From: Pseudomonadales bacterium
Lineage (GTDB): Bacteria > Pseudomonadota > Gammaproteobacteria > Pseudomonadales > Ketobacteraceae
Reading direction: 5' to 3'
Assembly (NCBI GenBank): GCA_002701845.1
Contig: NZXG01000015.1
Coordinates: 40,094-104,093 of the forward strand
DNA: 64,000 bases
A program made the position numbers and the translations under genes. The notes under the pieces were generated by a model. That model had not been told where the DNA came from. It did no database searches and saw nothing but the letters and a program-made list of their open reading frames with translations. The first letter of the stretch is position 1. Every line of letters starts with the position of its first letter. Positions 27,067 to 35,203 of the stretch are shown here, in pieces.

Positions 27067-27784
27067 AGCCACCCCCCGGGGGTGCGGTGCCCTGCGCAAC
27101 GGGGTGGTACGCATCCACATAACAGTTGGCAATCAAAAATTTGCGACTGAGCTCCCCCATGTCCTGCGTGGTGATTTTCAGTTCCACAATTCGGGGCAAC
27201 AGCATATATTCCCGGGCCGGAATGGCGCTGGGATCGCCGCCGGTGTTTTGCATCAGCTCGTCCGGCGGCCAGACATTGGTTGCGGTCAATGTGTTCTGCT
27301 GGTTCAGGTAATAAAAACTGAACCTGAGATTTTCCACGCCGTCCAGCAACTCACTGCGATCAGGCACCGTGTCCTCAGCCCGATCCAACACCCGCCAGGC
27401 CGCGCGCATCAATTTCTGCTCCTCCAGGTAGTAACCCACCCGTTGCAATTCGGAGCGTTTGACCCGGGAAAACGGCGAGCGGTTCCAGCCGGCGCGACTG
27501 AATTCCACCTCCACGCCGGTTTCCGAGCGCAGGGCGTAGAGCGGGGTTTCCGAACCGAATTCATCCCGCACCGGGCGCGGCAGCATCTGCTGAAAATCCC
27601 GGGCCATGATATTGAAGCCCAGTTGATAACGTTTAAGACGTTCGGCACCGGCTTCGGTGACACTTTTGCCCTTCTGAAAGCTGTCAAAGGCAATAAACAT
27701 GCTGGCGGTCATCACCGCAAAAATGGCCATGGCCACCAGCAATTCAATCAGAGTCAGGCCGCGAGCCCTGGCCGGCGTATTCAT
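27056..27784 (-). CDS. gspJ: Type II secretion minor pseudopilin GspJ
   Basis: 242 residues from the ATG at 27784, which overlaps the gspI stop by four bases. The prepilin leader MNTPARARG is cleaved before LTLIELLVAMAIF, with Glu at mature position 5. The body matches GspJ (FNIMARDFQQMLPRPVRDE; VLDRAEDTVPDRSELLDGVENLRFSFY). It joins GspI and GspK in the tip complex. A longer upstream reading of the frame runs through gspI and is not believable. Confidence 0.93.
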   Translation of the reverse strand: MNTPARARGLTLIELLVAMAIFAVMTASMFIAFDSFQKGKSVTEAGAERLKRYQLGFNIMARDFQQMLPRPVRDEFGSETPLYALRSETGVEVEFSRAGWNRSPFSRVKRSELQRVGYYLEEQKLMRAAWRVLDRAEDTVPDRSELLDGVENLRFSFYYLNQQNTLTATNVWPPDELMQNTGGDPSAIPAREYMLLPRIVELKITTQDMGELSRKFLIANCYVDAYHPVAQGTAPPGGGCGT

Positions 27785-28158
27785 GGGGTCTCCGATACCA
27801 GGCCGGTGAGGCTGGCAAAATAGTTGGGCTTGCCATCCCGTTCCACTCCCACATTGATTTCCACCAGGCGCACCGCCATCTTGCTCTGGGTTTTCTGGAC
27901 TTTGGTGTTCACCACCCACTGGGTGCCCGCGTACTCCAGCTTGTCGGTACGGTCGGACACCGGCGGGTAGGTTCCAGCGGCTTGCAGTTCCACCATTTTG
28001 TTGTTGGCGATCCAGCTGGCGATGGTCTTGTCTTTCAGATAGCCGGCATTGCGGACATTGTTGTGCATGGAGGCACTGAGACTGGCCACCGCCACCGCGA
28101 AAATAGCCAGGGCAATCATCACCTCAATCAGGGTGAATCCGGTTTCAGTCTTGCGCAT
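27781..28158 (-). CDS. gspI: Type II secretion minor pseudopilin GspI
   Basis: 125 residues from the ATG at 28158. The leader MRKTETG is cleaved before FTLIEVMIALAIFAVAVASL, with Glu at +5. Two other ATGs lie 9 and 18 bases upstream and cannot be excluded; none has a clear SD, suggesting translational coupling to gspH, which it overlaps by 14 bases. GspI nucleates the GspI-J-K tip. Confidence 0.93.
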   Translation of the reverse strand: MRKTETGFTLIEVMIALAIFAVAVASLSASMHNNVRNAGYLKDKTIASWIANNKMVELQAAGTYPPVSDRTDKLEYAGTQWVVNTKVQKTQSKMAVRLVEINVGVERDGKPNYFASLTGLVSETP

Positions 28159-28867
28159 CGGAAGCATCAAACTCATCACCAATCCATAGTCTTCCGGTGG
28201 CATCGCCACTGACTTTGGCATGAATGTCGTCATCCTCGCGCCAGTACATTTCCAATTCAAATGGCGACAGTTCGCCACTGGACATTACGAATATGGCCGG
28301 TTTCAATTCCTCCTCCTCTTCCTGCAGAATTTTTTCCGCCTGTTTCGCGTCTTCCCGCTCCTGCTGATCCACGCCACCGGTAATGTCAATCGCCTCGTGA
28401 TCCACTTCCAGCAGGATCTCGTACGCTTCATCCAGCTTGTGGTCACGCAACGCGTTGTCGCTGGTGATCAGCATCCAGCGGGGCTGAGGGCGATTTTCAG
28501 TGGTGTTGTTAAGGGCCAGGGAAAGGGCAGCGTTGGTGGCGGCATCGGGGTCCTCGTCACGGCCGGAAAGGGCCGGGTCGGTTGTTGTCATTGCGGACTC
28601 CTCCGGCTGTGCCGGCACCCCCCAGCGGGCGAAACGGTAGCCCTCCTCGGTGACGATGACGCCGATTTCCTGCTGGCTGAACAGGGCTTCCTCCTGGGCC
28701 ATCTGCATCACCGCCAGAAACCGCTGGGCCTCTTTATTCAGGTCTTTCTGCGGATCCTGGGTGATCACATTAATGGCGATCAATCCGGTCATAATGCCGA
28801 TAATGGTCACCACCACCATGATTTCGATGAGAGTGAAACCGTCATCCGCCCTGCGCACACCAGCCAT
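28145..28867 (-). CDS. gspH: Type II secretion minor pseudopilin GspH, with acidic insert
   Basis: 240 residues, longer than the usual 165-200. The leader ends at Gly10 (RRADDG) before FTLIEIMVVVTIIGIMTGLIAINV, with Glu at +5. The beta-rich GspH core is interrupted by a strongly acidic, Gln/Glu-rich stretch of about 60-80 residues (roughly 85-195), including a run of five Glu. The C-terminus returns to conserved GspH sequence (VMSSGELSPFELEMYW). GspH links the GspG fibre to the tip. It lies between gspG and gspI in the normal order, three bases after the gspG stop. Confidence 0.93.
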   Translation of the reverse strand: MAGVRRADDGFTLIEIMVVVTIIGIMTGLIAINVITQDPQKDLNKEAQRFLAVMQMAQEEALFSQQEIGVIVTEEGYRFARWGVPAQPEESAMTTTDPALSGRDEDPDAATNAALSLALNNTTENRPQPRWMLITSDNALRDHKLDEAYEILLEVDHEAIDITGGVDQQEREDAKQAEKILQEEEEELKPAIFVMSSGELSPFELEMYWREDDDIHAKVSGDATGRLWIGDEFDASDAQD

Positions 28868-28870
28868 GGG

Positions 28871-29311
28871 TTACAGATCGTCGATGGAAATATCCGCCGC
28901 CGGACCCTCGCCACCTTCAGCGGCATCGGCGCCCAGTGAATACAGATCATAGGGGCCATCGGTGCCCGGGCTCATATACACGAATTCATTGTCCCAGGCG
29001 TCCGTGGGCATCTTTCTCAGATAGCCGCCCTCGGGCCAGTTGCGGGCGTTATCCGGGCGCTCCACCAGCGCCTGCAGCCCCTGGTCGGTGGAGGGATAGC
29101 GGTAGTTATCCAGCTTATACAGATCCAGCGCCTGGGACACCGCCTGCAGATTGCTCTTGGTGGCGTTGATATTGGCAGTATCCTGGGAACCGCCGATATT
29201 CACCACCACCAGGGTGGCCAGCACCCCAAGGATAGCCACCACAATCATGACTTCGATCAGGGTAAAACCGCCCTGGTTGTTACCCGCTGGCTTGATTCGC
29301 ATTGCTTTCAT
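28871..29311 (-). CDS. gspG: Type II secretion major pseudopilin GspG
   Basis: 146 residues; the main pseudopilus subunit. The prepilin leader ends at Gly15 before FTLIEVMIVVAILGVLATLVVVNI, with Glu at mature position 5. The C-terminal calcium-site region is present (YPSTDQGLQALVERP; DAWDNEFVYMSPG; DLYSLGADAAEGGEG). It is separated from gspF by 132 bases, the largest gap in the operon, which contains three GTTCAGTRA repeats and may hold a promoter giving extra major pilin. Confidence 0.96.
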   Translation of the reverse strand: MKAMRIKPAGNNQGGFTLIEVMIVVAILGVLATLVVVNIGGSQDTANINATKSNLQAVSQALDLYKLDNYRYPSTDQGLQALVERPDNARNWPEGGYLRKMPTDAWDNEFVYMSPGTDGPYDLYSLGADAAEGGEGPAADISIDDL

Positions 29312-29332
29312 AGTATCCAGACTACCCTTTTT

Positions 29333-29376
29333 GTTCAGTAAGTGTTCAGTGAGTTTTTGTGCCGTAAGTTCAGTAA
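29333..29376. repeat. Three GTTCAGTRA repeats upstream of gspG
   Basis: GTTCAGTAA (29333-29341), GTTCAGTGA (29344-29352) and GTTCAGTAA (29368-29376) in direct orientation on the plus strand, spaced 11 and 24 bases. The first two lie in an 11-bp tandem unit. They sit 22-65 bases upstream of the gspG start. They could be operator sites; function unknown. Confidence 0.45.
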
Positions 29377-29443
29377 CTGCAGCCTATGCGGTTTGACCCC
29401 ATGTTACATTCCCGAGAGTGACCACTACTGATAGCGACCACTG

Positions 29444-30667
29444 TCAGCCACCCACCAGCGAGTTCATACTCAGTATGGGTAACATGATGGACAACACAAT
29501 GACCATCACCACACCCCCCATCACCACCAGCATCAGGGGCTCAAACAGGGCAACGATGGTGTTGATCAGGTTCTCCAGCTCCCGCTCCTGATTGCTGGCG
29601 GCCCGCGCCAGCATGCCATCCAGCTCGCCACTGCGTTCGCCGCTGGCAATCATTTGCATCATCATGGGCGGAAAGTGGCCGGAGCCATCCAGGGCGGCGA
29701 ACAGGCTGCTGCCTTCCTTGAGTTTGTCCGCGCCGGCGGTCACCGATTGACGGATACAGACATTACCGGCCACCTGTCCGGAAATACGCATGGCGTCCAC
29801 CAGGGGCACCCCGCTTTTGGACAGGATACTTAACGTGCTGGCCACCCGGGATGCATCCAGGCCCCGGTTAATCCGGCCCAACAGGGGTGCCTTCAGCATC
29901 CAGCTGTGAAACCGATAGCGAAACGCTGGGTTCTTGAGTGCTCTGCGGAAAGCGTACACCGCCGCCGCCACCGCCAGCAACATCAACCACCACCAGTTTT
30001 GCAGCAGTTCACTGGTGGCGATCAGAATGCGGGTCAGGGCCGGCAGCTGCTGGCCGGAATCCTCGAACACCGTGACAATTTTGGGGACCACGAAGGTCAA
30101 CATGCCAGTGACGATCAAAAAGGCAAACAGGGTCAGCACAATGGGATAAATCATGGCCCCCTGTACTTTCTTCTTGGTCTGATAACGGGCCTCGGTGTAC
30201 TCCGCCAGTTGTTCCAGCACCAGATCCAGGTGCCCGGAATGTTCCCCGGCGGATACCGTGGCCCGATACAGCTCCGGGAAAGAGCGCGGGAACTCGTTCA
30301 GGCTGGCGGCCAGGGTATGCCCCTCCACCACCTTGGCCCGGATCGCCAGCATCATACTGCGGTTCTTGGGCTTTTCCTGCTGTCGGGACACCGCCTTCAG
30401 GGCTTCTTCCAGCGGCAGTCCCGCCTGCAACAGCGTGGCCAGCTGCCGGGTTATCACCGCCAGGTCACCGGCACTGATGGAGCCGCGGGCCACCCGGAAG
30501 CGGGGCCCGTCCTGTTTATCCGCCTTCTGGCTGGTGGTTTCCACCGACAATGGCACCAGCCCCTGCTCTTTCAGTTGCTGGCGCACCTGACGCGGGCTGT
30601 CACCCTCCAGTACGCCTTTTTTCTGCTTGCCGCGTCCATCTAGGACGACGTAATCGAACGCCGGCAC
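29444..30667 (-). CDS. gspF: Type II secretion platform protein GspF
   Basis: 407 residues, polytopic inner-membrane protein of the PilC/GspF family. Two cytoplasmic T2SSF domains (about 70-195 and 275-395) each precede membrane helices; three helices are visible (near 170, 220 and the C-terminus). The N-terminus PAFDYVVLDGRGKQKKGVLEGDS is characteristic. It begins three bases after the gspE stop and is probably translationally coupled. Confidence 0.95.
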   Translation of the reverse strand: MPAFDYVVLDGRGKQKKGVLEGDSPRQVRQQLKEQGLVPLSVETTSQKADKQDGPRFRVARGSISAGDLAVITRQLATLLQAGLPLEEALKAVSRQQEKPKNRSMMLAIRAKVVEGHTLAASLNEFPRSFPELYRATVSAGEHSGHLDLVLEQLAEYTEARYQTKKKVQGAMIYPIVLTLFAFLIVTGMLTFVVPKIVTVFEDSGQQLPALTRILIATSELLQNWWWLMLLAVAAAVYAFRRALKNPAFRYRFHSWMLKAPLLGRINRGLDASRVASTLSILSKSGVPLVDAMRISGQVAGNVCIRQSVTAGADKLKEGSSLFAALDGSGHFPPMMMQMIASGERSGELDGMLARAASNQERELENLINTIVALFEPLMLVVMGGVVMVIVLSIMLPILSMNSLVGG

Positions 30668-30670
30668 TGA

Positions 30671-32185
30671 TTAACCCTCTCTGGTCACCCGCAAAACCTC
30701 TTCAATGGTGGTCACGCCCTCCAGAATCTTGCGCCTGCCATCCTCGCGAATACCGGCGCCGTGTTGACGGGCGCAGCGGGTCATTTCCTGCTCACTGGCG
30801 TTGTTATGAATCAGGGTACGCAGCTCGTCATCCACCACCACCAGCTCGTAGATGCCGGTACGGCCCGCGTAACCCAGTTCGTTACAGTGCTCACAGCCCA
30901 CTGCCCGGTGGATCTGCGGCGGCTGGTGGGGGTCAAATCCCATCAATTCACACTCGCCCTGGTCCGGGGTGTAGGGCGCTTTGCAATGGGGGCAGAGTAC
31001 CCGCACCAGCCGCTGCGCCAACAGCCCCAGCAGCGCCGAGGAAATGAGAAACGACTCAATACCCATATCCTGCAGCCGGGTCACCGCACCCACGGCGGTA
31101 TTGGTGTGCAGGGTGGACAGTACCAGGTGGCCGGTCAAGCTGGCCTGCACCGCAATCTCAGCGGTTTCCAGATCACGAATCTCCCCCACCATCACCACGT
31201 CGGGATCCTGCCGCAGCATGGCCCGCAGGCCCCGGGCGAAGGTCATTTCCACCTTGGTGTTCACCTGGGTCTGGCCGATGCCTTCCAACTGATATTCGAT
31301 GGGGTCCTCCACCGTGAGGATATTGCGGCTGGAATCGTTAAGCTGAGTCAGGGCCGCATACAGGGTGGTGGTCTTACCGGAGCCGGTGGGACCGGTTACC
31401 AGAATAATGCCGTGGGGTTTCTCAATGATGTCAGTCATCCGTTTGAGATCATCCGGCGCCATCCCCAAGTGGGTCAGGTCCAGCCGGCCCGCCTGTTTGT
31501 CCAGCAAACGCAACACCACCCGCTCACCGGCGTTGCTGGGCATGGTGGAGACCCGCACGTCGATCTCGCGGCCCCCGACCCGGATCGAAATCCGGCCATC
31601 CTGTGGCACCCGTTTCTCCGCGATATCCAGTTTGGCCATCACCTTGATGCGGGACACCAGCAAGGGCGCCAACTGGCGTTTGGGCTGCACGACTTCCCGC
31701 AGCACCCCGTCAACCCGGAAGCGCACCACCAGGCGCTTTTCAAAGGTCTCGATATGAATATCCGAGGCATTGACTTTAACGGCCTCCGTGAGCAGGGCAT
31801 TGATCAGGCGGATAATGGGGGCATCGTCCTCCTGCTCCATCAGGTCCTCGGTTTCCGGCACGGAATCCGCCAGGCTGGCCAGGTCCAGTTCGTCCCCCAG
31901 GCCTTCCACCATCTGCATGGCCTCGCTGGAGTTGTTTTCATAGGCTTTGGACAGACGGCGCTCGAACTCGCTGTCATTCACCTCATTGAACTGAATGGGG
32001 AGCCCCAGAAAGCGCCGGACTTCGACAATGGTGGCGGGGGAAATACCACTCTTATAGGCCACCATGGCGTCCACTTCGCCGATTTCCTCGATCACCACCC
32101 CGTGGCGTTTGGCGAAGGAAAACGGCAGCCGCCGACGCCCGGGCGCTTCGCTGGCGTCCTCCACCAATGGCATTGATTCAGACAT
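30671..32185 (-). CDS. gspE: Type II secretion cytoplasmic ATPase GspE
   Basis: 504-residue hexameric ATPase that powers pseudopilus growth. The ATG at 32185 is chosen for the GAGAAGG five bases upstream; an earlier in-frame start would add 24 atypical residues. Domains: N-terminal GspL-binding region; Walker [10 protein letters not shown]; Asp box and Walker B ([15 protein letters not shown]); and the tetracysteine zinc domain (CPHC ... CEHC) typical of GspE. It is the first gene of the gsp operon. gspC and gspD, which usually precede it, are not here. Confidence 0.96.
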   Translation of the reverse strand: MSESMPLVEDASEAPGRRRLPFSFAKRHGVVIEEIGEVDAMVAYKSGISPATIVEVRRFLGLPIQFNEVNDSEFERRLSKAYENNSSEAMQMVEGLGDELDLASLADSVPETEDLMEQEDDAPIIRLINALLTEAVKVNASDIHIETFEKRLVVRFRVDGVLREVVQPKRQLAPLLVSRIKVMAKLDIAEKRVPQDGRISIRVGGREIDVRVSTMPSNAGERVVLRLLDKQAGRLDLTHLGMAPDDLKRMTDIIEKPHGIILVTGPTGSGKTTTLYAALTQLNDSSRNILTVEDPIEYQLEGIGQTQVNTKVEMTFARGLRAMLRQDPDVVMVGEIRDLETAEIAVQASLTGHLVLSTLHTNTAVGAVTRLQDMGIESFLISSALLGLLAQRLVRVLCPHCKAPYTPDQGECELMGFDPHQPPQIHRAVGCEHCNELGYAGRTGIYELVVVDDELRTLIHNNASEQEMTRCARQHGAGIREDGRRKILEGVTTIEEVLRVTREG

Positions 32186-32312
32186 GACACCTTCTCTCCG
32201 CGGCTGCGACCCGGTCCGGTTACGCGGGCAGGCACAGCTTCTAATAATCATCTGCAAAGGACTATGATGCCCTTCCCCTGGATGTTAATCAATCGGCAGT
32301 AAACCGCCGGAA

Positions 32313-33284
32313 TTATTCTGTTTTTGGGCCTTCGGCCCGGGCATTTTCCGGCCCTGGTGACGCGGGCTCGAACAGCTCCCGTTCCAGCTCCCGCAGCAGG
32401 CCCGCGGCGTTGAGAGCCCGGGTATGGAGTTCATCCCCGGGGCAGTCCGACCCGGCCACCGGCGCCGGTGGGGGCCGGCCTTTCAGGCTGCGCCAGCGGG
32501 CCCGTTGACGCCGCGCATCCACACAGAATGCCAGTCGCCGATGCTCCCGATATAACGCTGCATAACGCTGATAACGGGCCGCCAGTTGCTCCTGTTCCTC
32601 CCGGCACTGGGCGCTGTCACAGCGCACCACCCGCTGACCGGGTCGCCGCGCCAGCTCCCCCAGCAGTTGCGACGGCAGATTCAACAGCTTTACGTTTTCC
32701 AGAGTTGCAGGGTCCGGCGGATAGCAGCGTTGCGGATGCTCCCGACTGAAAAAGTGAAAGCGGTACTCCCGGGGAACAGCATCCGACTCCTGCGCCAGGG
32801 GCAGACGGCGCAGTAATGTGTCGCCCCGGTATAACCACCGACCGGCATCCCCCTGATAGGCGTTGGGACAATCCGGGGTGTGGAATCGTTCCCGCAGGCG
32901 CGGGCTTATGTGATCGAATTCCGGAAAAAAATCACTGAAGTTCCGCAGATTTGGCTGCATCATAGCCAGGGCTGCCCGTTGCTGCTGTTGCTGCTGCTGG
33001 TAGGGGCTTTGCGCCAGGTCACCGACCACCTGATCGAAGCCATGCTGGCGCGCTGACTCCAGGTCCCGCTCGGTAAAACCGGCCTGGCGACAGCGGGCCA
33101 TGTGTGCCGTCAGGGCCCGCTCCGCGGCCACGCACTGTCCGGCGCTGGCCTGACGCACCGCGCAGGACCGGTAATCCGCCGCCAGCTGGGCCAGTCGTGC
33201 CCGACAGGGCTCCACCGGGTGCCCCTGGGCCAGCACCGATGCCAGCGCAAGCATAAGTGTGATCAGGGCTTTTTTAATGGACAT
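32313..33284 (-). CDS. Exported Cys-rich protein of unknown function
   Basis: No family recognised. 323 residues with a signal peptide (about 1-21, ending VLAQGHP) and ten Cys in the mature part: four in the first 45 residues, the rest scattered and often near Pro or Asp (PDC, RCYPPD, RCDSAQC). An even Cys count suggests disulfides in the periplasm or outside. A run of seven Gln (32979-32999) is encoded by CAG/CAA repeats. The gene lies 127 bases upstream of gspE on the same strand, so it could be a secretion substrate or accessory, but only position says so. Confidence 0.75.
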   Translation of the reverse strand: MSIKKALITLMLALASVLAQGHPVEPCRARLAQLAADYRSCAVRQASAGQCVAAERALTAHMARCRQAGFTERDLESARQHGFDQVVGDLAQSPYQQQQQQQRAALAMMQPNLRNFSDFFPEFDHISPRLRERFHTPDCPNAYQGDAGRWLYRGDTLLRRLPLAQESDAVPREYRFHFFSREHPQRCYPPDPATLENVKLLNLPSQLLGELARRPGQRVVRCDSAQCREEQEQLAARYQRYAALYREHRRLAFCVDARRQRARWRSLKGRPPPAPVAGSDCPGDELHTRALNAAGLLRELERELFEPASPGPENARAEGPKTE

Positions 33285-33446
33285 AGGCTTGATCCTGCGC
33301 GAATACTGATGTGAGCAATGGCCTGGTCATCGCTACCGCTATCCCCGGTTATCGGCCACTCCAGCGTTTACTAAAGTCGTCACAGAGCGCATGATATAGT
33401 GTTTAAATATTGATTTTTCGGCATTTTATTGAGTGGGAGCACAAAC

Positions 33447-34454
33447 ATGGGTGACGCGGGCAAGAAGCGCAGTATTCTGGTGACCGGCGGTGCCGGCTAT
33501 ATCGGCAGCCACGTGGTACGCCAGCTGGGGGAACGGGGGGAATCCGTGGTGGTGCTGGACAACCTCTCCACCGGCTTCAGCAATGCGGTGTTGCACGGTG
33601 ATCTGGTACAGGGCGATACCGGGGATATGGAGCTGGTGAGCGGCCTGCTGCGGGACAACAACGTGGACACGGTGATGCATTTCGCCGCCCATACCATCGT
33701 GCCCGAATCGGTGGAAAACCCCCTGAAGTATTACCGCAATAACACGGCCAACACCCGCAACCTGCTGGAATGCTGTCAGAATCACGGCGTCAGTCATTTC
33801 GTGTTCTCCTCCACCGCCGCCGTCTACGGGGAGCCGGAGGACCCCAACATCACCGAGGACTCCCCCACTCAGCCCATTAACCCCTATGGCATGTCCAAGT
33901 TGATGAGCGAAACCATGCTGCGGGATCTGGCGGTGGCCTGCCCCATGCGCCATGTCATCCTGCGCTATTTCAACGTGGCCGGTTGTGATCCGGAGGGCCG
34001 CATTGGCCAGAGCACCCGCAAAGCCACTCTGCTCACCAAGGTGGCGGTGGAATGCGCCGTGGGCAAACGGGATCAGGTGTATATCTTCGGCACCGACTTT
34101 AATACCCCCGATGGCACCGGGGTGCGGGACTATATTCATGTGGAGGATCTGGCCTCCGCCCATATCAAGGCCCTGGATTATCTGCGCCAGGGGGGTGAGT
34201 CGATTACCCTGAACGCCGGCTATGGCCACGGCTACAGCGTGCGGGAAGTTCTAGAAATGGTGTCAAATGTAAACGGTAAGCCATTGAAAATAATAGAAAC
34301 GGATCGCCGGCCCGGTGATCCACCGGCGCTGATTGCCAAGGCTACCAAGATTCGCTCGGTGCTGAGGTGGGAACCCCGTTACGACGACCTGGAAACCATT
34401 GTCAGTTCCGCCCTGAACTGGGAACGCAGGTTGTTGGAACGCGATTCCGCATGA
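33447..34454 (+). CDS. galE: UDP-glucose 4-epimerase
   Basis: Extended short-chain dehydrogenase that interconverts UDP-glucose and UDP-galactose (or the N-acetyl forms) using bound NAD+. 335 residues from the ATG at 33447, with GGGAG eight bases upstream. Motifs: NAD-binding GGAGYIGSH near residue 15; DNLSTG; catalytic Ser-Thr region FSSTAAVYGE; YGMSK (catalytic Tyr/Lys); and the GTGVRDYIHVEDLASAH signature of GalE. It probably supplies sugar nucleotides to the exopolysaccharide genes at 54-60 kb. Its stop overlaps the phosphopantetheinyl transferase start (ATGA). Confidence 0.93.
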   Translation: MGDAGKKRSILVTGGAGYIGSHVVRQLGERGESVVVLDNLSTGFSNAVLHGDLVQGDTGDMELVSGLLRDNNVDTVMHFAAHTIVPESVENPLKYYRNNTANTRNLLECCQNHGVSHFVFSSTAAVYGEPEDPNITEDSPTQPINPYGMSKLMSETMLRDLAVACPMRHVILRYFNVAGCDPEGRIGQSTRKATLLTKVAVECAVGKRDQVYIFGTDFNTPDGTGVRDYIHVEDLASAHIKALDYLRQGGESITLNAGYGHGYSVREVLEMVSNVNGKPLKIIETDRRPGDPPALIAKATKIRSVLRWEPRYDDLETIVSSALNWERRLLERDSA

Positions 34455-35128
34455 ACCTGAAATCCCTGTTTCCCGCGGATGTTATCTGGGGCGTGGCGGA
34501 AGCCTGGATGTGGGAACAGCCCCTGTGCCCGGATGAAGAGGCGCTGATCGCCAGGGCGGTTGACAAGCGCAAGCGGGAGTTTCGGGCCGGCCGACATTGT
34601 GCCCACGCCCTACTGCACCAGGTTGGTGCAAACTGTGACGCCCTGCTGAAAGGCCGGCAACGGGAACCGGCCTGGCCCGCTGGCTGGGTGGGCAGCATCA
34701 CTCACAGCGGTGAGCAATGTGTGGTGGCCATCGCCAGCAGCCGCCACTACCACAGCATCGGCCTGGACGTGGAGCAGGCCTCGCCCCTGGGGGAGGATAT
34801 CCGGGACCTGATCTGCTCACCTGGCGAACAGGACCAGATCGCGAAATGGCAATTGCTCAGTGGCCAGGATCTTGCTAGCAGTGCCCTGAGTAAAGTCATA
34901 TTCAGTGCCAAGGAATCCGTGCATAAAGTCTACTTCCCCCTGAATTATCACACACTGGATTTTCTCGACGCCCAGGTAGAGCTGCATCCTCCCACGGGAG
35001 GGTTTGTGGCGCGCATCCTGCGGCCGGAGCCCGCGCCGCAGCAGCCCATTCACGAACTGCAGGGGCGTTATCTGGTGGCTTCTGATTACGTGGCCACCTT
35101 TATCGGCCTGCGCCGGGAGGCACCCTGA
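34451..35128 (+). CDS. 4'-phosphopantetheinyl transferase, EntD type
   Basis: 225 residues; transfers phosphopantetheine from CoA to carrier-protein Ser in fatty-acid, polyketide or peptide synthases. Motifs in order: FRAGRHCAHALL (CoA-binding Arg/Ala region), VGSITHSG (the S-x-SH-x-like P2 motif), IGLDVEQ (Mg-binding Asp/Glu) and FSAKESVHKVYFP (W/F-x-x-KE catalytic motif). The order and length match EntD/Sfp-type enzymes rather than the short AcpS. The start overlaps the galE stop by four bases. No synthase gene is in the window, so the client carrier is unknown. Confidence 0.92.
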   Translation: MNLKSLFPADVIWGVAEAWMWEQPLCPDEEALIARAVDKRKREFRAGRHCAHALLHQVGANCDALLKGRQREPAWPAGWVGSITHSGEQCVVAIASSRHYHSIGLDVEQASPLGEDIRDLICSPGEQDQIAKWQLLSGQDLASSALSKVIFSAKESVHKVYFPLNYHTLDFLDAQVELHPPTGGFVARILRPEPAPQQPIHELQGRYLVASDYVATFIGLRREAP

Positions 35129-35145
35129 GCGCCCCGGCTTAACCT

Positions 35146-35163
35146 GGTGGCATCCCGGCCACC
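35146..35163 (+). terminator. Weak hairpin between the transferase gene and pgi
   Basis: GGTGGC-ATCCCG-GCCACC, 6-bp stem, no T-tract. It may trim or slow transcription between the galE-transferase pair and pgi. Confidence 0.3.
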
Positions 35164-35203
35164 GTTAACGCCATGAATTTGGATATTGAATAAGGAAGCC
35201 GCT

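Noticed and set aside
27785..27919. Longer N-terminus for GspJ
   Set aside because: It would add 45 hydrophilic residues before the prepilin leader and lies inside gspI; the ATG overlapping the gspI stop is better.
30761..32176. 471-codon open frame opposite gspE
   Set aside because: Antisense shadow of a strongly conserved ATPase gene; His/Gln/Gly-rich translation without a family. The same applies to the frames opposite the CTERM gene (12935-14014) and the sugar transferase (58949-60220).
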